A stretch of DNA of 5,629 nt from DATIJJ01 sp039936115 (GCA_039936115.1 JBDTIZ010000079.1:1-5629); one strand, 5' to 3'. Counted from the stretch's first letter, positions 1 through 5,511 are shown. Notes: generated by a model not told the origin, from the letters alone. Numbers and translations: made by a program.

Positions 1-22
1 ATTTTTTATTTATGACTTTTTA

Positions 23-64
23 ATGTTTTTAATTCCAGACCCCGCAACAAGTGCGGGGTGACAG
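23..64. repeat. Palindromic GC-rich repeat, left copy
   Basis: This 42-bp stretch is identical to 5588-5629 in the same orientation. Its core (39-59) is an inverted repeat, ACCCCGCA-acaag-TGCGGGGT, with an 8-bp stem and 5-nt loop, followed by GACAG. A T-rich tract precedes it in both copies. An inverted copy of the inner 27 bases lies at 5512-5538. The lack of any coding sequence and the presence of three copies in one window indicate a dispersed intergenic palindromic repeat. No T-run follows the hairpin on either strand, so it does not look like a standard intrinsic terminator. Confidence 0.85.
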
Positions 65-265
65 TGGTAAGTGCGGAGTGACAGTGGTAAGTGCGGGGTG
101 ACGAAGAGGATTAAGTGCGAGGTAACAGTGAGATTTAAAGTGCGAGGTAACAGTGAGATTTAAAGTGCGAGATAACAGCGGGATTTAAGGTGCAAGGCAA
201 CAGCGGGGATTAAGGTGCAAGGCAACAGCGGGGATTAAAGTGCAAGGGTGACAGCAGGATTTAAA
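51..265. repeat. Degenerate tandem array, ~9 units of 20-26 bp
   Basis: Units begin with GTGCRRGG or a close variant and start at 51, 71, 91, 115, 140, 165, 190, 215 and 240. The first two units are 20 bp, the third 24 bp, the next five 25 bp and the last 26 bp. The first unit is the right arm of the palindromic repeat (GTGCGGGGTGACAG) plus TGGTAA. Sequence drifts along the array: GTGCGGGGTGAC, then GTGCGAGGTAAC, then GTGCAAGGCAAC. Units at 115 and 140 are nearly identical, as are those at 190 and 215, which suggests local duplication. The period is not a multiple of three and the reading frames are closed, so the array is non-coding. Units abut without unique spacers, so it is not a CRISPR array. 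Confidence 0.85.
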
Positions 266-310
266 ATGTGGAACTGGCAAGCTCTTGTCTGAGGATTAGC
301 ATGACGGCTG

Positions 311-351
311 CGGACGAGAGCCGGGTAAGTATTTTACCCATGCTCTCGCCG
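311..351 (-). other. Strong stem-loop downstream of the lipoprotein gene
   Basis: CGAGAGC (315-321) pairs with GCTCTCG (342-348), and GGGTAA (323-328) with TTACCC (334-339) around a 5-nt loop. CGG (311-313) can add three pairs with CCG (349-351) past a bulged A. The stem is about 16-17 bp with small bulges. Read leftward, it begins roughly 20 nt after the lipoprotein stop codon, where an operon 3' end would be expected. No T-run follows, so it is either a non-canonical or Rho-assisted 3' end that protects the transcript, or an unrelated structured repeat. The strand is assigned only from the neighbouring gene. Confidence 0.5.
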
Positions 352-372
352 AGGTACATCCTAACAATTGCT

Positions 373-786
373 TCAACCTTTCTTCTTATCACAAAACGCC
401 GTACAAACCTCATACTTAGTCACAACCCCGCCGCAAGTCTGATAACACATATTAAAATCAAACCCACAGTTGCAAGGTTGATCACACCCCGCCGTATTTT
501 CAAAACTAGCAGGAGTTTTTTCTACCGGTTTAGATTTCGCTTTTTGTTCTGCTTTATACGCTTCAAATTGCACCAAAGCATTTTGGCGTGCATGCAGAAA
601 ACAATTGTCTTTCCGCATTTGACACATCTGATCGCAAGAACTTTTACTCTGCAAACATTGTGACGCACACATACGACCCATATCTGAATGCGGTGGTTGA
701 TACGAATATTTAGTTTGATAAATAGGTCCGCATGCCGTCACAACAAAAACCATCAAGCTAATAAATAAACTTAAAACTATTTTCAC
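373..786 (-). CDS. Small cysteine-rich lipoprotein, CX3C-patterned, function unknown
   Basis: This is a 137-residue protein I do not recognise. Residues 1-18 form a lipoprotein signal peptide: a lysine followed by a hydrophobic run, ending in the lipobox V-T-A-C with C19 as the acylation site. G20-P21 follows with no Asp at +2, so by the enterobacterial rule it may be sorted to the outer membrane. The mature part has 12 further cysteines in two clusters: C40, 44, 51, 55, 62 and C101, 105, 107, 114, 118, 128, 132. Five pairs are CX3C, and the first cluster repeats every 11 residues, as in helices cross-linked by disulfides. A Lys/Glu-rich linker (about 75-92) joins the clusters. The start is GTG with GAGGAG 8 nt upstream; an in-frame TGA five codons before it excludes a longer form. 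It lies 22 nt after trmB, so it is probably the last gene of that operon. It could be a periplasmic disulfide-stabilised scaffold or a metal-binding protein; neither is shown. Confidence 0.85.
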   Translation of the reverse strand: MKIVLSLFISLMVFVVTACGPIYQTKYSYQPPHSDMGRMCASQCLQSKSSCDQMCQMRKDNCFLHARQNALVQFEAYKAEQKAKSKPVEKTPASFENTAGCDQPCNCGFDFNMCYQTCGGVVTKYEVCTAFCDKKKG

Positions 787-794
787 GCCTAAGA

Positions 795-800
795 CTCCTC
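795..800 (-). promoter_or_regulatory. Ribosome binding site fixing a GTG start
   Basis: GAGGAG on the minus strand lies 8 nt before the GTG at 786. It is the best Shine-Dalgarno match in the window. It supports the GTG start of the lipoprotein and shows that this gene has its own initiation signal despite closely following trmB. Confidence 0.75.
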
Positions 801-808
801 AAAAAAAA

Positions 809-1498
809 TTATTTAATAAATTGCAACTCCCAAATCGAACGACCACTTTGCGTTCCGCGTCGTTCAAATTTGGTAACGAGAGGTCGCTGAGCAGAACGGT
901 TGGCATATTGTCCGGCCCCCGCAAGATTTTTTAAACTCGAAATACCAGATAATACAGCCATCATATGTTCTGCATAATGCTGCCAATCTGTTGCTAAATG
1001 CAAAGTACCACCGGGTTTTAATTTGCTGACAACTAACTCGATAAATACCGACTGAATCAAACGACGCTTGTGATGCTTACGTTTAGGCCAAGGATCAGGA
1101 AAAAAGATTTGTATCACATCCAAACTATTATCAGCAATGCATCGCGTTAAAACTTCCACTGCATCGGCATAATACACGCGAACATTCGTTAACTGCACCG
1201 CCTCAATTCCAAGTAGCAATGTGCCAATACCAGGTTGATGCATTTCAATGCCGATAAAATCTTGTTCCGGATGTAGCTTCGCCATTTCTAACAATGAATA
1301 ACCCGAACCAAAACCAATTTCTAAAATGCGCGGCGCTTCACGTTCAAATACTTTTGAAAAATTAACTATCTGATCATCAAACGGCAACCCAACACGCGGC
1401 CAAATTAATTCTAACGCGCGTCGCTGTGCGTCTGTGATTCGGCTATCGCGACGAACAAAACTGCGCACTCGGCGCAAAGGAAAATTTGTATTAGTCAT
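809..1498 (-). CDS. trmB: tRNA (guanine-N7-)-methyltransferase TrmB
   Basis: This cytoplasmic enzyme transfers a methyl group from S-adenosylmethionine to N7 of guanine 46 in the variable loop of tRNAs. At 229 residues it is close to the roughly 239 of the E. coli protein. The N-terminal PLRRVRSFVRR segment (7-17) matches the family. The SAM-binding loop is EIGFGSG (60-66), followed by GIEMHQPGIG (83-92, acidic E85) and ADA (111-113). The family signature FFPDPWPKRKHHKRR is at 132-146, ATDW at 169-172, and the C-terminal TKFERRG at 209-215. All expected catalytic and binding motifs are present. The ATG lies only 2 nt after the stop of the upstream gene and has no clear Shine-Dalgarno sequence, which points to translational coupling. 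The lipoprotein gene follows 22 nt downstream. Confidence 0.97.
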   Translation of the reverse strand: MTNTNFPLRRVRSFVRRDSRITDAQRRALELIWPRVGLPFDDQIVNFSKVFEREAPRILEIGFGSGYSLLEMAKLHPEQDFIGIEMHQPGIGTLLLGIEAVQLTNVRVYYADAVEVLTRCIADNSLDVIQIFFPDPWPKRKHHKRRLIQSVFIELVVSKLKPGGTLHLATDWQHYAEHMMAVLSGISSLKNLAGAGQYANRSAQRPLVTKFERRGTQSGRSIWELQFIK

Positions 1499-1500
1499 AC

Positions 1501-2097
1501 TTAAATTCGTGTGAGGTCAATGCGGAAAGGATTGAGAAATCTATCCCCAAACGTTGAACGATTGTATTCTTCTTCGTCTAACGGTGTTTTTTTATTACCG
1601 GGCAGCATAAACAAACTAAGACCCGGAAATAATTTAGCGACAAAATCCAAGTAACTCTTGGCAACATGCGCATGTGGAAATCGAAGTGAAACCTGGCTTT
1701 GATTGGAATTCATTTCACAATTTAATTCTGTAGAGGAATAAAGATGCATGAGCCCTGCTGCGAATGATTTAAATGCGCTAGAAAAAAATTCTAAGCTACT
1801 CATTGAACTCCCAAAACAAAAAAGTTTTTCTGGGCTCACTACAGTCTGAGGATTTTTTACAGGTTGTTGTTGCGCGGCTCTCGCCTCATCCGCATGCTCT
1901 TTACGCATGATTTGCTGTTGTTCCGCTTCAACTTCCAACTCTTCCTCTTCAATTTCTTCTGCGATAATTTCTTGTTTTTCAATGCGGAGCTCAACACGTT
2001 CATGGATCAGGCTTGACAATTCATTAAATTGCAAAAGATCATCTTGTTGTTTTTTATTGAATTCCGTTTGCTGTTTCTTTGGATCTTGACGCTGCAT
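1501..2097 (-). CDS. Hypothetical protein, acidic helical N-terminus, coupled to trmB
   Basis: I do not recognise this 198-residue protein. There is no signal peptide or membrane segment, so it is probably cytoplasmic. Residues 1-80 are highly charged and rich in Gln, Glu and Lys, with a dense acidic block at about 42-60 (EEIEEEELEVEAE), consistent with a long helix or coiled coil. A proline-containing hinge (79-90) leads to a more hydrophobic, probably folded region (91-165: KLFCFGSS, a Phe/Ser-rich stretch, then DFVAKLFPGLSLFMLPG). The tail (171-198) is polar. The ATG has GGAG 7 nt upstream. The stop codon is 2 nt before the trmB ATG, so the two are surely co-transcribed. The position suggests, but does not show, a link to RNA metabolism. 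A low-complexity N-terminus makes homology-free guesses unsafe. Confidence 0.8.
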   Translation of the reverse strand: MQRQDPKKQQTEFNKKQQDDLLQFNELSSLIHERVELRIEKQEIIAEEIEEEELEVEAEQQQIMRKEHADEARAAQQQPVKNPQTVVSPEKLFCFGSSMSSLEFFSSAFKSFAAGLMHLYSSTELNCEMNSNQSQVSLRFPHAHVAKSYLDFVAKLFPGLSLFMLPGNKKTPLDEEEYNRSTFGDRFLNPFRIDLTRI

Positions 2098-2104
2098 GTG
2101 AAAT

Positions 2105-2108
2105 CTCC
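2105..2108 (-). promoter_or_regulatory. Ribosome binding site of the hypothetical gene
   Basis: GGAG on the minus strand, 7 nt before the ATG at 2097, supports that start and independent initiation for the first gene of the trmB operon. Confidence 0.6.
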
Positions 2109-2126
2109 ACTAAATCATTAATTAGA

Positions 2127-2160
2127 CCCTGTCATTCCCACGAAGTCGGGAATGACAGGG
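2127..2160. repeat. Perfect 13-bp inverted repeat (TGTCATTCCC family)
   Basis: CCCTGTCATTCCC (2127-2139) is followed by an 8-nt loop (ACGAAGTC) and the exact reverse complement GGGAATGACAGGG (2148-2160). The same 13-base arm recurs at 5479-5491. It fills half of the 72-nt gap between the pncB stop and the next leftward gene. In RNA it would form a stable hairpin on either strand. No T-run follows it leftward, so it resembles a dispersed palindromic repeat more than an intrinsic terminator, though it could still reduce read-through or shield the pncB 3' end. Confidence 0.85.
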
Positions 2161-2169
2161 CTTTAATAC

Positions 2170-3612
2170 CTACAAAATTTTATTATTCGCGCTCGCCACT
2201 TCAGCAATCAATTCTTGCTTCAATTGATGCAAGCCACTTTCCAAGCCAACAGAATATGGCGCCATCTTATGCGTTGGCAAAAATTCCTTAACTTGTTGGA
2301 TCGCACGCAGACGTATGGTTTCGATTGTTTCAATCGGATAAACCAATTGCCCTGCTCGAAAAATCGGTTGCAATAAATCCACCGCTTCATCATAACTCTC
2401 CACACGAAACGTCGTGTGTGGGACCTCCAGTGAAACCCATTCTAACTGCGCTGCCATACCTAGCTCAAGATCATAAATTACATCCATAATCGGCTGTTTA
2501 TTGCGATAAAAACGCCTGACTTGATGTATACCGGGGTTTGATACTTTAACAGCTTGTTCTGATAATTTTAATTTATATTGCCATTTGTTTTCCGCATCTC
2601 GTAAGGCCGATAATTTATAAACCCCATCTAAAGCAGGGTGATCGTACGCTGTCGATAAATGCGTGCCTACACCCCAAACAGAAATTTGCGCATTCTGCTG
2701 TTTCAATTCGGCAATAACATACTCATCTAAACTATTGCTGGCAATAATTTTTGTTTGGGAAAAACCCGCCGCATCTAATAATTCGCGAGCCTTAATGCTA
2801 AGTACTGCCAAATCACCCGAATCTAAACGAATCGCACGTAATTCAGCGCCGACAGCTTTTAATTCTTCGCCGATTTTAATGGCATGTTTAACACCTTGAA
2901 CTGTGTCATAGGTATCCACCAGTAACACGCAATTATGCGGCATGACCTCAGCGTAAGCTTTAAATGCGGTTATTTCATCTTCAAAAGCACTGACCCAACT
3001 ATGCGCATGGGTGCCTGAAACTGGAATGCCATAACGCTTACCTGCAAGTACATTTGATGTCGCAACACAACCACCGATATACGCAGCTCGGCTTGCGGAT
3101 AATGCACCGTCAGGTCCTTGTGCGCGTCGCATCCCAAATTCAAGAACCGGATCGCCGTCACATGCCTGGCAAACACGCGCTGCTTTCGTTGCGATTAAAG
3201 TTTGAAAATTAATGATATTTAGCAAAGTGGATTCGAGTAATTGGCATTGCAATAAAGGACCTTTGACACGCAACAGCGGTTCGTGCGGGAACACAATATT
3301 GCCTTCAAGCACTGCATCGATATCACAACTAAAGCGCAAATCCCGCAAATAATCTAGAAATTCATTGCTAAACAATACACTGCCATTGAAGGCGCGTAAG
3401 GTTTGTAAATAACTCAAATCATCTTCTGCAAAACGCCACTCTTGTAAAAATTCAATCACGCTACCCAAACCGCAAGCGACAGAATAATTTCCGCGAAACG
3501 GTTGCTTGCGAAAGATTTGATGAAAAACGGCTTCGCGTTCATGGATACCTAATTTCCAATAGCCATAAGCCATCGTCAGCTGGTATAAATCTGTTAATAA
3601 AGGAGAAATCAC
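2170..3612 (-). CDS. pncB: Nicotinate phosphoribosyltransferase (long, Bacillus/animal-like type)
   Basis: This cytoplasmic enzyme joins nicotinate with phosphoribosyl pyrophosphate to give nicotinate mononucleotide, with ATP hydrolysis, in the Preiss-Handler NAD salvage pathway. Family features in order are TDLYQLTMAYGYW (7-19), FRGNYSVACGL (39-49), EFGMRRAQGPDGALSASRAA (158-177), SGTHAHSWV (199-207) with H204 as the likely phosphorylated histidine, LLVDTYDTVQGV (230-241), RLDSGDL (262-268), ASNSLDEY (291-298) and WGVGTHLSTA (313-322). At 480 residues it fits the longer NAPRT branch rather than the ~400-residue E. coli PncB. The start is GTG with AGGA 9 nt upstream; an in-frame TAA immediately before it rules out extension, and a later start would lose the TDLYQLTMA motif. 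It is divergent from metN and 72 nt upstream of the trmB operon, from which a palindromic repeat separates it. Confidence 0.95.
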   Translation of the reverse strand: MISPLLTDLYQLTMAYGYWKLGIHEREAVFHQIFRKQPFRGNYSVACGLGSVIEFLQEWRFAEDDLSYLQTLRAFNGSVLFSNEFLDYLRDLRFSCDIDAVLEGNIVFPHEPLLRVKGPLLQCQLLESTLLNIINFQTLIATKAARVCQACDGDPVLEFGMRRAQGPDGALSASRAAYIGGCVATSNVLAGKRYGIPVSGTHAHSWVSAFEDEITAFKAYAEVMPHNCVLLVDTYDTVQGVKHAIKIGEELKAVGAELRAIRLDSGDLAVLSIKARELLDAAGFSQTKIIASNSLDEYVIAELKQQNAQISVWGVGTHLSTAYDHPALDGVYKLSALRDAENKWQYKLKLSEQAVKVSNPGIHQVRRFYRNKQPIMDVIYDLELGMAAQLEWVSLEVPHTTFRVESYDEAVDLLQPIFRAGQLVYPIETIETIRLRAIQQVKEFLPTHKMAPYSVGLESGLHQLKQELIAEVASANNKIL

Positions 3613-3621
3613 TTAATTATT

Positions 3622-3625
3622 TCCT
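3622..3625 (-). promoter_or_regulatory. Ribosome binding site for the pncB GTG start
   Basis: AGGA on the minus strand sits 9 nt before the GTG at 3612. Together with the in-frame TAA at 3615-3613 it fixes this uncommon start codon. Confidence 0.55.
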
Positions 3626-3660
3626 GCGCTTATGCCAAAATGCAGCACGAATTTTTTGTT

Positions 3661-3689
3661 TTAAAAATTAAAAGAAGGCATTATATACT
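3661..3689 (+). promoter_or_regulatory. Candidate metN promoter, overlapping the pncB -10
   Basis: TTAAAA (3661-3666, 4 of 6 to the -35 consensus) is 17 nt from TATACT (3684-3689, 5 of 6 to the -10 consensus). Transcription would start near 3695, giving a leader of about 74 nt. The -10 overlaps the divergent TATAAT at 3680-3685, so the two promoters could compete for polymerase. No MetJ box pairs (AGACGTCT) or SAM riboswitch are visible. Confidence 0.4.
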
Positions 3690-3708
3690 CATCACTGAAT
3701 GTTAAAAG
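3680..3708 (-). promoter_or_regulatory. Candidate pncB promoter
   Basis: A perfect -10 hexamer TATAAT lies on the minus strand at 3685-3680. The -35 region at 16-17 nt spacing is weak (TTTTAA or CTTTTA, 3708-3702). Transcription would begin near 3673, leaving a leader of about 60 nt. A second minus-strand TATAAT at 3736-3731 has no better -35. Assignment is by motif only. Confidence 0.45.
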
Positions 3709-3711
3709 CCA

Positions 3712-3726
3712 GTATCTTTAAGATAC
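3712..3726. promoter_or_regulatory. Candidate operator palindrome between divergent genes
   Basis: GTATCTT and AAGATAC are 7-bp arms around a single T. The palindrome lies between two copies of ATTATATAC (3680-3688 and 3731-3739) that contain the candidate -10 elements. Size and position suit a repressor or activator dimer, but no regulator is encoded here and chance is not excluded in AT-rich DNA. Confidence 0.35.
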
Positions 3727-3768
3727 GATGATTATATACCTCACAAGGCAATTCTCGAACTTTAATTT

Positions 3769-4824
3769 ATGATAACACTTGAACACATTAGCAAAAGCTA
3801 TACGACATCAGCCGGCAGTATTACTGCATTGCAAGATATTAACTTGCAAGTCAAACCCGCTGAAATCTACGGCATTATTGGCCAAAGCGGTGCCGGCAAA
3901 AGCACGTTAATTCGTTGCGTCAATCTGCTAGAAAGCCCAACCACTGGCAAAGTCATCGTCGCTGGCGAAGAATTAACGGCGCTTTCTGCGAATAATTTAC
4001 GTCGGGCGCGACGGAAAATTGGCATGATTTTTCAGCATTTTAATCTACTCAATTCACGAACAGTGTATGGCAATATTGCCTTGCCACTTGAGCTTGCGGG
4101 TTTAGATCGTCAACAAATCGCTGACACCATCAACCCTTTGCTTGAGCTCACCCAATTAGTCGATAAAAAAAATCACTACCCAGCCGAATTAAGCGGCGGC
4201 CAAAAACAACGTGTTGCAATCGCCCGCGCGCTGGCAAGCAAACCTAAGGTGTTATTGTCTGACGAGGCTACTTCAGCGCTGGATCCAGAAACTACCTATA
4301 CGATTTTAGAATTATTAAAAAATATTCGCGACACATTGAATTTAACGATTTTGTTAATCACTCACGAAATGTCCGTCATTAAAGCATGTTGTGATCGTGT
4401 TGCCATTTTGCAACATGGCAAGATGATTGAAGAAAATGAAGTAGGTCAATTCTTTGCGCATCCGCAAACAATGATAGCCAAAAAATTTATTATTTCTTCC
4501 TTACAACTGGCTTTACCCGCAGCCATTGCAGAACATGTTATTATTCATGAAATTGCAAACTCGCATCCGGTTATTCGTTTATGGTTTTTTGGCGGAACGG
4601 CAACTCAGCCCGTCATCACACAACTCATTAATACGTTTAATTTACGAATTAATATCCTGCAAGCCAACGTTGAATACATCAAAAAACATGTGATGGGTAT
4701 TATGATTTTGGCGGTCAGCGGTGAAAAAAATAATCTGATGGCGGGCATCAGTCATTTAGAAAAATTAGGTATTCAAGTTGAGGTCCTGGGTCATGTCCCA
4801 AACGATATTATTACTTTTACTTAA
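3769..4824 (+). CDS. metN: Methionine ABC transporter ATP-binding protein MetN
   Basis: MetN is the ATPase that powers D/L-methionine import through MetI at the inner membrane. The ABC domain shows Walker A GQSGAGKST (38-46), Q-loop Q89 in IFQHFNLL, the signature LSGGQKQR (141-148), Walker B VLLSDEATS (161-169, catalytic E166) and switch H199. Residues from about 250 to 343 correspond to the C-terminal NIL domain, which binds cytoplasmic methionine and causes trans-inhibition in the E. coli transporter. At 351 residues it is slightly longer than the 343 of E. coli; the extra tail (PNDIITFT) lies in the overlap with metI. The ATG is secure: an in-frame TAA is two codons upstream and the next Met is residue 87. 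No Shine-Dalgarno sequence lies at normal distance (AAGG is 20 nt away), so initiation is probably weak. Confidence 0.96.
   Translation: MITLEHISKSYTTSAGSITALQDINLQVKPAEIYGIIGQSGAGKSTLIRCVNLLESPTTGKVIVAGEELTALSANNLRRARRKIGMIFQHFNLLNSRTVYGNIALPLELAGLDRQQIADTINPLLELTQLVDKKNHYPAELSGGQKQRVAIARALASKPKVLLSDEATSALDPETTYTILELLKNIRDTLNLTILLITHEMSVIKACCDRVAILQHGKMIEENEVGQFFAHPQTMIAKKFIISSLQLALPAAIAEHVIIHEIANSHPVIRLWFFGGTATQPVITQLINTFNLRINILQANVEYIKKHVMGIMILAVSGEKNNLMAGISHLEKLGIQVEVLGHVPNDIITFT
4780..4784 (+). promoter_or_regulatory. Ribosome binding site inside metN deciding the metI start
   Basis: GAGGT lies in the 3' end of metN, with GAGG 9 nt before the ATG at 4793. It favours that ATG over an in-frame TTG at 4778, which would place the site within the coding region. 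Confidence 0.65.
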
Positions 4825-5446
4825 TTCAACAATAGAAACTATTTATATGGTGATCGTTGCAAGCGTGATTGCAATAGTGGTTGGATTACCATTAGGTACG
4901 ATTTTGTATGTCACGCGTAAAGGCAATATTCTCGAACACGCATTTGCCCATCAAATTCTGGCAGGAATCGTCAATATCACACGGTCCATCCCTTTTGTAA
5001 TCTTGATGTTTGCAGTGATTCCATTAACACGCTACCTGATAAAAACATCCATTGGCACCAATGCTGCCATCGTACCGCTTAGTTTATGTGCCATACCGTT
5101 TTTAGCTCGCGTGGTTGAAGGCGCATTACTGGAAGTAAACAGAGGCTTGATTGAAGCAGCTAGCGCAATGGGTGCGACTATCCGTCAAATTATTTTAAAA
5201 GTGCTTATTCCTGAAGCATTGCCTGGCATTATTAATGGCTTGACCTTAACCATGATTAGCTTAGTTGGCTATTCTGCTATGGCTGGCGCGATTGGCGGCG
5301 GTGGGCTAGGGGATCTGGCTATTCGTTATGGTTACCAGCGATTTAACATTACGATTATGTTGATAACAATCGTAATTATGATTATTTTTGTGCAGTCAAT
5401 TCAATATTTTGGTGATAAACTCGCGAAACGATTTTCGCATGTTTAG
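4793..5446 (+). CDS. metI: Methionine ABC transporter permease MetI
   Basis: MetI is the inner-membrane permease that forms the methionine channel as a dimer driven by two MetN subunits. From the ATG at 4793 it has 217 residues, the same length as the E. coli protein. Hydrophobic segments are at about 16-40, 57-78, 88-108, 145-165 and 186-205, matching the five-helix plan. Conserved features are VGLPLGTILYVTR (30-42), RSIPFVIL (64-71), TSIGTNAAIVPL (85-96), the MetN-coupling EAA loop EAASAMGA (121-128) running to PEALPG (140-145), and VGYSAMAGAIGGGGLG (158-173). It overlaps the metN 3' end by 32 nt, so translation is probably coupled. A TTG at 4778 would add five residues but is less likely. 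No metQ follows before the window ends, and 183 nt of repeats come next. Confidence 0.95.
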   Translation: MSQTILLLLLNSTIETIYMVIVASVIAIVVGLPLGTILYVTRKGNILEHAFAHQILAGIVNITRSIPFVILMFAVIPLTRYLIKTSIGTNAAIVPLSLCAIPFLARVVEGALLEVNRGLIEAASAMGATIRQIILKVLIPEALPGIINGLTLTMISLVGYSAMAGAIGGGGLGDLAIRYGYQRFNITIMLITIVIMIIFVQSIQYFGDKLAKRFSHV

Positions 5447-5457
5447 CACTTTTGGCA

Positions 5458-5470
5458 CTGTCATTGCGAG
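5458..5470. repeat. Possible repeat fragment CTGTCATTGCGAG
   Basis: This 13-bp piece begins just after metI and shares the CTGTCA head with the two repeats that follow. It resembles the start of a third dispersed repeat type, but no second copy is in the window. Confidence 0.3.
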
Positions 5471-5478
5471 TTAGTTAG

Positions 5479-5505
5479 CCCTGTCATTCCCGCCTTCATG
5501 GGAAT
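5479..5505. repeat. Broken copy of the TGTCATTCCC inverted repeat
   Basis: CCCTGTCATTCCC (5479-5491) is identical to the left arm at 2127-2139. After an 8-nt loop (GCCTTCAT) the right arm reads GGGAAT and then diverges to ACGACA instead of GACAGGG, leaving a 6-bp stem. The break lies just before the next repeat, as if a second element joined or recombined there. Confidence 0.7.
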
Positions 5506-5511
5506 ACGACA

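Noticed and set aside
51..265. CRISPR array
   Set aside because: Units are 20-26 bp, abut directly without unique spacers, and drift in sequence. No cas genes are present.
268..663. Rightward open frame of 131 codons
   Set aside because: It lies mostly antisense to the lipoprotein gene, which has a signal peptide, lipobox, strong ribosome binding site and ordered cysteines. The frame itself shows no domain or coding signal.
1907..2089. Rightward Ser/Cys-rich open frame
   Set aside because: It is antisense to the Glu/Gln/Lys-rich N-terminus of the hypothetical protein; the composition is a mirror of that low-complexity coding sequence.
2127..2160. Intrinsic terminator for pncB
   Set aside because: The stem is strong, but no T-run follows in the leftward direction, and the same arm recurs at 5479, so a dispersed repeat explains it better.
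2079..2291. Rightward 70-codon open frame
   Set aside because: It spans the intergenic palindrome and the antisense of the pncB 3' end, with no ribosome binding site or recognisable motif.
2220..3176. Several short open frames (2220-2405 -, 2663-2899 +, 2970-3176 -)
   Set aside because: All lie inside pncB in other frames, and pncB is intact with all family motifs.
3695..3768. SAM riboswitch or MetJ operator before metN
   Set aside because: The ~74-nt leader is short and AT-rich with no S-box helices, and no AGACGTCT-like tandem boxes are present.
4778..4792. TTG start adding five residues to MetI
   Set aside because: The ATG at 4793 has GAGGT at suitable distance and gives exactly the family length of 217 residues; the TTG would overlap that site.
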